From the NCBI RefSeq assembly GCF_021631985.1, contig NZ_CP070225.1, positions 186,001 to 250,000 of the forward strand: a stretch of 64,000 bases of DNA, given 5' to 3'. The notes beneath the pieces are model-generated. The model was not told the origin of the DNA and ran no database searches. It saw only the letters and a list, made by a program, of their open reading frames with translations. This document shows, piece by piece, positions 49,029 to 55,322 of the stretch. A program made the translations under genes and the position numbers. Position 1 is the stretch's first letter. Each line of letters begins with the position of its first letter. The DNA is from Sandaracinus amylolyticus. Lineage in GTDB: Bacteria > Myxococcota_A > Polyangia > Polyangiales > Sandaracinaceae.

Positions 49029-49061
49029 GGACCCAGCGTACGTATCGTTCGCACTGGGTCC
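49029..49061 (+). terminator. Hairpin after the AraC gene
   Basis: GGACCCAG (49029-49036) pairs with CTGGGTCC (49054-49061), with a 17-base loop. No T-run follows directly. It may weakly terminate the AraC transcript and separate it from the lipid operon. Confidence 0.45.
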
Positions 49062-49089
49062 GAAAGCGAGAGTGCCAATCGCGGGAGAT

Positions 49090-49110
49090 GGGCGAATATA
49101 ATTCGCTCGT
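49090..49110 (+). promoter_or_regulatory. Candidate -10 promoter element of the lipid-oxidation operon
   Basis: A perfect TATAAT lies at 49097-49102 in an unusually AT-rich patch of the 297-base gap 49021-49317. No -35 box of good quality is present at 17-18 bases upstream (TGCCAA), so an activator may be needed. It points to the tautomerase gene at 49318, leaving a leader of about 200 bases. No believable frame lies within this leader. Confidence 0.45.
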
Positions 49111-49317
49111 TGCGTCGATTTGCCGGATTCGACTCTTTACGTGCCGAGCGCGAGCGCTGTAGTGTTCTAGCCGCGAATGCCCGACGGGGGTGGGCTCTCG
49201 CGTGCACGTCTCGGGCTGAACTCGAGCGATTGCGCGGGAATTCGCCCTCAGATCGCGCGGGCGTGCGCGGCAGTTCATCCAACCGTACTCGGGCTCCTTC
49301 GAGAAGGGGGTAGGGCC

Positions 49318-49707
49318 GTGCCTTATCTGCGAATCGAGTGCAATCGCGCGCTTTCGGACGATCGAGTGGCGCAGCTCCAGAAGGAGCTCACGAATCTGGT
49401 GCACGAGATCAAGGGCGATCCCGTCGCGATGATCTCCACCGTGATCCTGCAGAGCGTGCCGGTGAGCTTCGGCGGAGACCCGTGTGAGCCCAGCTGCATC
49501 GTGACGCTCACGAACGCAGTCATGCCCCCGGCCACGACATCGGCGCTGACTCGTGCGCTGACTGCCGCGCTCGGCGCGTCCTACGGTGTTCCTCCGAATC
49601 GCATGTACATCTTCTTCCAGCAATTCAGCGATCCCACGCTCGTCGGCTGGAACGGAGTGACCTTCGACCAGGTGATCGCGCCGCAGAAGAAGGAGGGCGC
49701 CCGATGA
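49318..49707 (+). CDS. MIF-type tautomerase (macrophage migration inhibitory factor family)
   Basis: From the GTG at 49318 (GGGGG upstream) the 129-residue product reads VPYLRIECNRALSDD; after removal of fMet the N-terminal Pro would be the catalytic base of the tautomerase superfamily. Lys in HEIKGDPVAMIST lies where Lys32 of MIF lies, and the following VPVSFGGDPCEPSCIVTLTNAV, with FGG..EPC, and NRMYIFFQQFSDPTLVGWNGVTF, with the final GWNxxTF, closely follow the MIF pattern. An upstream in-frame start at 49177 would hide the Pro and is rejected. MIF-type proteins isomerise keto-enol and dopachrome-like substrates. It overlaps the lipoxygenase start by four bases (ATGA). Confidence 0.82.
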   Translation: MPYLRIECNRALSDDRVAQLQKELTNLVHEIKGDPVAMISTVILQSVPVSFGGDPCEPSCIVTLTNAVMPPATTSALTRALTAALGASYGVPPNRMYIFFQQFSDPTLVGWNGVTFDQVIAPQKKEGAR

Positions 49708-51638
49708 GCGACTTCGTGAAGCTGGTGCGCGAGCTGGTCGCGTTCGAGGCGCTCGGGCACGCGCCGCTCGACGCGCTGCTCAAGCTGCGCGATCGGCTGC
49801 GCGGCAACGGCGACCGCACCCACACGGTCCGGGGCCGCATCGTGCACCCCGGGGGCAAGCCGATCCGCGGGCTCGTCGTCGAGCTCTGGGACGATCACGT
49901 CGTGCGCGGAGACGACTTCCTCGGCGAGACCGAGACGCAGGAAGACGGCCGCTTCGAGATCGCCTATGCGCCCATGGACGACACGAGCATCGTGCTGCGG
50001 CTCTACGAGCCTCCGCAGGTCTTCTCGTCGGGCGGGCAGCGCCGCGAGCGGCGCGTCCAGATCGAGCGCATCCGCGGCCCGCGCCAGTCGCGTCAGATCG
50101 ACGTCGACCTCGGCGATCACGAGCTCGCGTATTACGAGTACGAGTCGAAGATCGCGTTCCCGTACACGTCGCGAGAGTCGATCCGGCGCGACTTCGTCCC
50201 GGGCGCGGCCGACCGATTCTTCTCCTCGCTCGCGAAGTGGGGCGTGATCCACGACGAGATCGTGCTCGGACTGCGGCTCGGAGCGAAGCCGACGACTGCG
50301 CACATCCAGAGCAAATATCCCAAGACTCGCACGCTCGTCCTCGAGGAGAAGGAGCGGGGCTCGACGCGGAGCGACGCGTACTTCGGGGATCGAATCCTGA
50401 ACGGATTCTTCCCCGCGCGATTCAAGCGCAAGCCCGGCGATCAGTCGGGGCTCCATCTCGCGTTCACCTGGTCGAAGCTCGAGCTGAACGGGCTCATCGA
50501 TCTGCCCGACATGGCCGCGCGCTTCGAGCTGAAGAGCGGACATCTCGTCCCGACCGAGATCCGCCTCGCGTTCCGCGCGCCCGACGGGCTCTCTCCGCCC
50601 GGGAAATACGCGAAGGAGACGACCTACACGGCGGCGGACGGCGCGCGCTGGGCCGAGGCGAAGCGGGTGTTCCGCACGCTCTATTTCGGCGTGTACGGCC
50701 AGCTCTACGGCCACGTCGCGCTCGCGCACTTCAACATGGAGCAGTACGCGATCGCGATGAATCGGAACCTGCGCAAGAGCCCGCTGCGCAGCATCCTGAT
50801 GCCGCACCTCAAAGAGGTGTCGAACATCAACGACAAGGGGCGGACTCTGCTGCTCGGCGCGGACGACGGGCTCTTCGCGCTCGCCAAGCCGATCACGCTG
50901 CCGAGCCAGCTGAAGTGGCTCGAGTCGAACGTGGGTCGCCACGACTGGCACGGATTCTCGCCGCGCACGCCTCTCTCTGCGCATCACGTCTACGCGCAGG
51001 CCGCGCAGCTCTACTGGGAGGCGATCCACGAGTATCTGCGCGTGGTGTTCGCCGAGCGCCGCGCCGAGCTCGAGAGCACGTGGAGCGAGGTGCTCGACTT
51101 CGAGCGCGATCTCCTGGAGCACAGCGTCGCGCTGACCGAGCGCGGCATGGAAGAGGCGGGCGACGAGCTCGCCTGGGACGATCGCAACGAGCTCGCGGTG
51201 GCGCATCCCGGTCGGGCGAAGCGGGCCGACGGGCGGGCTGCCGCGATCACGCCGATCACCGGAGGACGCCCCTTCGGCGACGAGGCGCTCGCGAACCTCC
51301 AGCAGCTCTGTGCGTACTGCATCTTCCACACGACGTTCGTGCACGGGTGGTTCCATCAGGAACAGAACAACGAGTTCGGTGAGATCGAGTACGCCCAGAT
51401 GCTCACCGGAGGCTCGATGAAGCCCGAGGGCGACCCCTCGATCCTCCCCGACGCCGAGCTGCAGAGCCTGGGGCTGCGAGTGACGCACTCGCTGACCGGC
51501 TTCGACTGGGGCTTCCTCACGAAGAACGAGGACGGCGATCTCGATCCGCGATTGATCGAGGCAGTCCGCTCGCGCGCCGATCGGTTCTCCGCGATCGGAT
51601 TCGACATCTCGACCCTGCGTTCGCGCCTCAACAGCTGA
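49704..51638 (+). CDS. Lipoxygenase-family dioxygenase
   Basis: A 644-residue protein, coupled to the tautomerase gene by an ATGA overlap. The N-terminal 120 residues form a beta-sandwich of the carboxypeptidase-regulatory/transthyretin-like type (TVRGRIVHPGGKPIRGLVVELWDDH... GRFEIAY). The catalytic helix has GHVALAHFNMEQYAIAMNRNLRKS, giving His337-x4-His342 and then the MNRNL motif as in plant and animal lipoxygenases (H-x4-H-x3-E-x7-NRxL), followed by LMPHLKEVSNINDKG. The second iron pair is His547-x3-His551 in TTFVHGWFHQEQ. The C-terminal Ile of classical lipoxygenases is not present; the protein ends RSRLNS. Iron-dependent oxygenation of a polyunsaturated fatty acid is the predicted reaction. 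The codon choice is less biased than that of neighbours. Confidence 0.82.
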   Translation: MSDFVKLVRELVAFEALGHAPLDALLKLRDRLRGNGDRTHTVRGRIVHPGGKPIRGLVVELWDDHVVRGDDFLGETETQEDGRFEIAYAPMDDTSIVLRLYEPPQVFSSGGQRRERRVQIERIRGPRQSRQIDVDLGDHELAYYEYESKIAFPYTSRESIRRDFVPGAADRFFSSLAKWGVIHDEIVLGLRLGAKPTTAHIQSKYPKTRTLVLEEKERGSTRSDAYFGDRILNGFFPARFKRKPGDQSGLHLAFTWSKLELNGLIDLPDMAARFELKSGHLVPTEIRLAFRAPDGLSPPGKYAKETTYTAADGARWAEAKRVFRTLYFGVYGQLYGHVALAHFNMEQYAIAMNRNLRKSPLRSILMPHLKEVSNINDKGRTLLLGADDGLFALAKPITLPSQLKWLESNVGRHDWHGFSPRTPLSAHHVYAQAAQLYWEAIHEYLRVVFAERRAELESTWSEVLDFERDLLEHSVALTERGMEEAGDELAWDDRNELAVAHPGRAKRADGRAAAITPITGGRPFGDEALANLQQLCAYCIFHTTFVHGWFHQEQNNEFGEIEYAQMLTGGSMKPEGDPSILPDAELQSLGLRVTHSLTGFDWGFLTKNEDGDLDPRLIEAVRSRADRFSAIGFDISTLRSRLNS

Positions 51639-51655
51639 TGTCGGGAGGAACGAAC

Positions 51656-52105
51656 ATGAGCGCTCCTTTTCCGCTGCCGATCGAGGATCGGCTCGCGCTG
51701 ATGGACGCGATCGCGCGATACAACCTGCTCGCCGATCAGAACGACATCGAGGGATATCTCGAGCTCTTCGCCGACGACGGACGTCTCTTGATGTTCGTGC
51801 CGTGGCAGCCCGCGCCGATCGTCGACGTGAAGGGCAAGACCACGCTGCGCGCGGCGCTGCACGAGGTGCTCTCGCGCCGTGAGAAGCCGATCAAGATCTT
51901 CCAGACGCACCCGGTGATCGAGGGCATCGACGCGCGCACCGCGCGGACGCAGACCGAGTTCTTCGGGTTCTGGCCGCGCACCCAGGACGAGCCTCCGACG
52001 CTGCGGCTCGGCGCCTGGTACGTCGACATCTGGACGAAGAGCGGCAGTCGCTGGCTGATCTCGGAGCGCCGAGAGCAACCGGCGAGCGCGCCCCTCGCGC
52101 ACTGA
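51656..52105 (+). CDS. SnoaL/NTF2-fold small protein
   Basis: ATG 51656 is preferred over ATG 51638 because GGGAGGAA lies six bases upstream; 149 residues. The sequence IEDRLALMDAIARYNLLADQNDIEGYLELFADDGRLLMF is the typical start of a SnoaL-like domain, and FQTHPVIEGIDARTARTQTEFFGFW and GAWYVDIWTKSGSRWLISERR give the beta-sheet of the cone-shaped fold. Members are cyclases, isomerases, epoxide hydrolases or non-enzymatic; no catalytic residues can be assigned. In this operon a role on an oxidised lipid product is an inference from context. It follows the lipoxygenase stop by 17 bases and touches the lipase start. Confidence 0.78.
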   Translation: MSAPFPLPIEDRLALMDAIARYNLLADQNDIEGYLELFADDGRLLMFVPWQPAPIVDVKGKTTLRAALHEVLSRREKPIKIFQTHPVIEGIDARTARTQTEFFGFWPRTQDEPPTLRLGAWYVDIWTKSGSRWLISERREQPASAPLAH

Positions 52106-53415
52106 TGGGTGCATCGATGGCGTACGACGTGCGGCAGACGATGCTGGTGCTCGGCTTCCTCTCGTATCTCGGGTTCGACGAGATCGAGCGGGGCGTGAAG
52201 GGCGACACGCACGTGTTTCGCCTGCTGCAGCGGGCGCTCGATGCGGTCCCGGGGCTCGACCGGCGCTGGAAGCTGGTGTGGGGCCCGGCGAGCCGGCGCT
52301 TCGCGTTCACGATCTTCGCGCAGAACCTGATGTTCGTGGTGCGCGACGAGCGCGACCCGACGCACCTCGTGGTCGTCGTGCGCGGGACGAACCCGGTCTC
52401 GCCGGTGAACTGGCTCGTCGAGGACTTCTCGATCGCGCGTCTCGAGCGCTGGCCCTATGCGCACGACGACGCGAGCGCGCGCGTCTCGATGGGGACGCTG
52501 ATCGGGCTCGGGGAGCTGCAGGCGATGCGTCCCGGCGCGGGCCTTCCGGGATCCGGTGCGTCGCTGCACGAGCTGTTGATCGACGAGGTGCGCGCCGCGC
52601 GCGGCGCGCGCGTGAAGGTGTCGGTGGTGGGCCACAGCCTCGGCGGCGCGCTCGCGCCCGCGGTCGGGCTGTGGCTCGAGGACACGCGCACCGCCTCCGA
52701 CGTGCCCGGGCTGCGGCCCTGGGATCCCGAGCGACGCGCCGACGTGCACGTGTTCTCGTTCGGCGGGCCGACACCCGGCAATCGTGGGTTCGCCGCGCGC
52801 TACGACGCGCTGCTCGGCGCGCGCACCCATCGGGTGTGGAATCCGCTCGATCCCGTGCCGCACGGGTGGGAGCGCGAGACGGTGGCGCGACTGCCGCGTC
52901 TCTACGAGCCGAAGATCCGCGTCGATGTGCTGATCGATCTGGTGTTCCGCGTCACCGGGCATCTCTCGCACGACGGCGACTATCGCCACGTGACGGGGAG
53001 CGCTCCGTCGATCGAGGGCGCGCGGCTCCATCCGAGCTTCGCGCGCTTCTGGACGCAGATGCTCTATCAACACTCGCTCGCGTATCTCGATCTCTTCGGT
53101 GTGCTCGGCCACGTCCCGCTCGCCGATCACCTGCCGTGGTCGCCCGCGATGCGTGCGCGCGTGGCGGAGGTCGAGGGCGAGGCGGTCGTGCTGGAGCGCG
53201 AGGTCGCGAGCGAGATCGAGCGCGACGAGGTGCGCGTGGCGGGCCGCATCGCGCGAGGGCTCTCGCGCTTGGTGCAGATCCCCGCGTCGGTCCTGGTGCA
53301 TGCGCTGCCTGCGCACCTTCCGCTCGCGTCGTTGATGCTGCGGGGTGCGCATCACGAGGCGCAGCCGCGTGTCGAAGCACCGGTGGTGAGCGGCGCGACG
53401 CCTCGCGCAGCGTGA
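52105..53415 (+). CDS. Lipase class 3 family protein
   Basis: A 436-residue alpha/beta-hydrolase; its ATG shares one base with the preceding stop (TGATG). The motif VSVVGHSLGGALAPAVGLWL has the nucleophile Ser178 (GHSLGG), the typical pentapeptide of fungal-type class 3 lipases. FVVRDERDPTHLVVVVRGTNPVSPVNWLVEDF gives the oxyanion-hole strand, and RVWNPLDPVPHGW supplies the acid-His region (D and H). No signal peptide is present, so it acts inside the cell or peripherally on membranes. The C-terminal 90 residues are a helical, acidic-to-basic extension (VEGEAVVLEREVASEIERDEVRVAGRIARG). Release of fatty acid from lipid is the likely role. Confidence 0.85.
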   Translation: MGASMAYDVRQTMLVLGFLSYLGFDEIERGVKGDTHVFRLLQRALDAVPGLDRRWKLVWGPASRRFAFTIFAQNLMFVVRDERDPTHLVVVVRGTNPVSPVNWLVEDFSIARLERWPYAHDDASARVSMGTLIGLGELQAMRPGAGLPGSGASLHELLIDEVRAARGARVKVSVVGHSLGGALAPAVGLWLEDTRTASDVPGLRPWDPERRADVHVFSFGGPTPGNRGFAARYDALLGARTHRVWNPLDPVPHGWERETVARLPRLYEPKIRVDVLIDLVFRVTGHLSHDGDYRHVTGSAPSIEGARLHPSFARFWTQMLYQHSLAYLDLFGVLGHVPLADHLPWSPAMRARVAEVEGEAVVLEREVASEIERDEVRVAGRIARGLSRLVQIPASVLVHALPAHLPLASLMLRGAHHEAQPRVEAPVVSGATPRAA

Positions 53416-53427
53416 GGAGCAGACGTG

Positions 53428-53682
53428 ATGTGGCGAAGGCTCCTCCGGCTCGCACACAGCCCGATCGTCGACGCGACGATCGGCGTCGTGATGGTCGGCA
53501 CCGCGCTGATCGAGATCGCCGGCGAGTGGCTCGAGCCGCTCGTCGGCGGTGCGATCGGCGCGGCGCACGGGCTCTTCGTCGTCGGCGTGGTGCACACGTT
53601 CAAAGCGCTCCCCGGGCTCGTCGAGGGCGCGGACAAGATCGAGCGCGCGAGAGAGATCGAGCGAGAGCGCGACGCTGCGTAG
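53428..53682 (+). CDS. Small two-span membrane protein
   Basis: ATG 53428 is preferred to GTG 53425 as GAGGAG lies eight bases upstream; 84 residues. It begins MWRRLLRLAHSPIVDATIGVVMVGTALIEIAGEW and continues GGAIGAAHGLFVVGVVHTFKALPGLVEGADKIERAREIERERDAA. Two hydrophobic spans (about residues 13-31 and 38-57) and a charged C-terminal helix are visible. It lies in the lipid operon, 12 bases after the lipase gene and 13 bases before the patatin gene, so it may anchor or recruit one of these enzymes to the membrane. I do not recognise a family. Confidence 0.72.
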   Translation: MWRRLLRLAHSPIVDATIGVVMVGTALIEIAGEWLEPLVGGAIGAAHGLFVVGVVHTFKALPGLVEGADKIERAREIERERDAA

Positions 53683-53695
53683 CGGGGAGGGGCGA

Positions 53696-54835
53696 ATGGC
53701 TCGCACGTTCGACGTGGTGTTCGAGGGCGGTGGCGCGCGCGGGCTCGTGCTGAACGGCGCGATCCAGCGGCTCGAGGAAGACGGCCACCGCATGCGCCGT
53801 CTCGTCGGGACGAGCGCGGGCGCGATCGCGGCGTCGCTCGTCGCGGCGGGGTTCAGCGGAGACGAGCTCGTGGAGATGAGCCGCGCGCGTCGTGCCGACG
53901 GACTGCCGGAGTTCGCCGACTACGTGAGCGAGCCCGTGCTGCCCGACGCGGAAGTCGTGCGTCGCTCGGGGATCTACAGCGCGATCATGGACGCGGAGCG
54001 CAAGCTGCACGTGCCCGCGGGGATCGCCGACACGATCGCGAGGCACCTCGGTGCGTGGCTCGCGCACGTGCCCGGTCTGCGCAGCGCGTACTCGTTCGTC
54101 GAGCACGGCGGCGTGCACAGCGGCGACGGCTTCACCGGGTGGCTCGTGCGGACGCTCGATCACAAGCGCACGGGTCTGTCTCGCGTGACGCTCGGCGAGC
54201 TGCACGCGCGCACCGGCCGGCACCTCACGGTGATCGCGAGCGACAGCACCGCGGCGCGCATGTTGGTGCTCAACCACGTGACCGCGCCCGACGTGCCGTT
54301 GGTGTCGGCGGTGCGGATGTCGATGAGCATCCCGCTCTTCTTCGACGAGGTGATCTGGCGCCGCGAGTGGGGCCACTACCTCGGCGAGGACGTGACGGGC
54401 CACGTCGTGGTCGACGGAGGTCTGCTCTCGAACTTCCCGCTGCGCTTCGTGTTGCCCGACGCCGCGGCGTACTCGCGCGCGTTCATGGGCGACCCCGGCC
54501 CCGAGCCCGCGGAGGCGCTCGGTCTCTTCATCGATCAGAAGCTCGACGTGCCCGGGGCACCGCCGTCGCGTCACTCCGCGTCGAGCCCGATCTTCGCGGA
54601 GCTGGGCCACACCAAGGTCGCCGCGCGCGTGCTGAGCCTCGTGGAGACGATGCTCGACGGCAACGACGACACCGTCGAGGAAGCACACGAGGACGCGATC
54701 TGCCGGTTGCCGGCGAAGAGCTATTTCGCGACCGAGTTCCACATGGAGCGCGAGCGCGTGGACCCGCTGATCGAAGCCGGAAGACGCGCGATGGAGGCAC
54801 ACCTCGAGTCGCGAGGTCGAGCCGCCGCGGCGTGA
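53696..54835 (+). CDS. Patatin-like phospholipase
   Basis: A 379-residue protein with GGGGAGGGG as ribosome-binding site. FDVVFEGGGARGLVLNGAIQRLEEDG is the oxyanion-hole motif (GGGxRG), VGTSAGAIAASLVAAG carries the nucleophile Ser40 (G-x-S-x-G), and HVVVDGGLLSNFP gives Asp240 of the Ser-Asp dyad. The order and spacing are those of patatin phospholipases A. It has no signal peptide and no secretion domain. It closes the lipid operon and would release acyl chains from phospholipids for oxygenation by the lipoxygenase. Confidence 0.9.
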   Translation: MARTFDVVFEGGGARGLVLNGAIQRLEEDGHRMRRLVGTSAGAIAASLVAAGFSGDELVEMSRARRADGLPEFADYVSEPVLPDAEVVRRSGIYSAIMDAERKLHVPAGIADTIARHLGAWLAHVPGLRSAYSFVEHGGVHSGDGFTGWLVRTLDHKRTGLSRVTLGELHARTGRHLTVIASDSTAARMLVLNHVTAPDVPLVSAVRMSMSIPLFFDEVIWRREWGHYLGEDVTGHVVVDGGLLSNFPLRFVLPDAAAYSRAFMGDPGPEPAEALGLFIDQKLDVPGAPPSRHSASSPIFAELGHTKVAARVLSLVETMLDGNDDTVEEAHEDAICRLPAKSYFATEFHMERERVDPLIEAGRRAMEAHLESRGRAAAA

Positions 54836-55322
54836 TCGCGGGTGCGTTCAGTGAAACGGCGGCAGGACGAGTCGCTCGCCGGCTTGCGCGAGGTCGATGA
54901 CGACCTGCGGATGCCACGGTGTTCGCAGGCTCAATCGGCCCGGGCGACGAAGCGCAGCTCACTCGAGCCCGGTGCGAAGCGCGAGCCCGATCAACTCGGT
55001 GCGATGCGCGAAGCGCGAGCCCGTCCGGTTCGAACGAGCCCGCAGAGCGGGCTCGCTCGAACCTCTTCGCCTCCAAAAAAACAAGCGCGGGGCTCCTCTC
55101 CCCGCGCGGCCGAAGCCTCACCAGCAGGGGCGGGGGGCAGGGGGTCCGAGCGCTTCCGCAGCGGCCCACCAGTCGCCCCGAGAGCACCGCGAGCGACGAC
55201 GTCGCCCGTCACCAACCCGCGCACCGCAAGCGACCCGCGAGGCTTAGCGAGGCCCCCCTGCCCCCCGCCCCGCACCGAAGCCTTCCCCCGCGCGGCCCCG
55301 AATCGCCGACACTCACCACCGA
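54836..55322. other. Long non-coding stretch with hairpins, G-runs and a minus-strand terminator
   Basis: The 487 bases between the patatin gene and the multidomain gene have no believable frame. They contain a hairpin at 55027-55063 (GGTTCGA, then CGAGCCCGC, with their complements around an AGA loop). A perfect minus-strand intrinsic terminator lies at 55072-55107: stem GCGCGGGG/CCCCGCGC, T-run TTGTTTTTTT on the minus strand. A long-range inverted repeat, GGGGCGGGGGGCAGGGGG at 55127-55144, is matched perfectly by its complement at 55254-55271. A minus-strand RNA from near 55300 to 55072 is possible. Confidence 0.6.
55072..55107 (-). terminator. Intrinsic terminator on the minus strand without an obvious gene
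   Basis: CCCCGCGC/GCGCGGGG with a seven-base loop is followed on the minus strand by TTGTTTTTTTGG. No minus-strand protein gene lies to its right, as genes from 55323 on are all on the plus strand. It may end a small RNA. Confidence 0.6.

Noticed and set aside
49177-49317. Longer start for the MIF-type tautomerase at 49177
   Set aside because: It would add 47 unrelated residues before the catalytic Pro; the GTG at 49318 has a better ribosome-binding site and places Pro directly after fMet.
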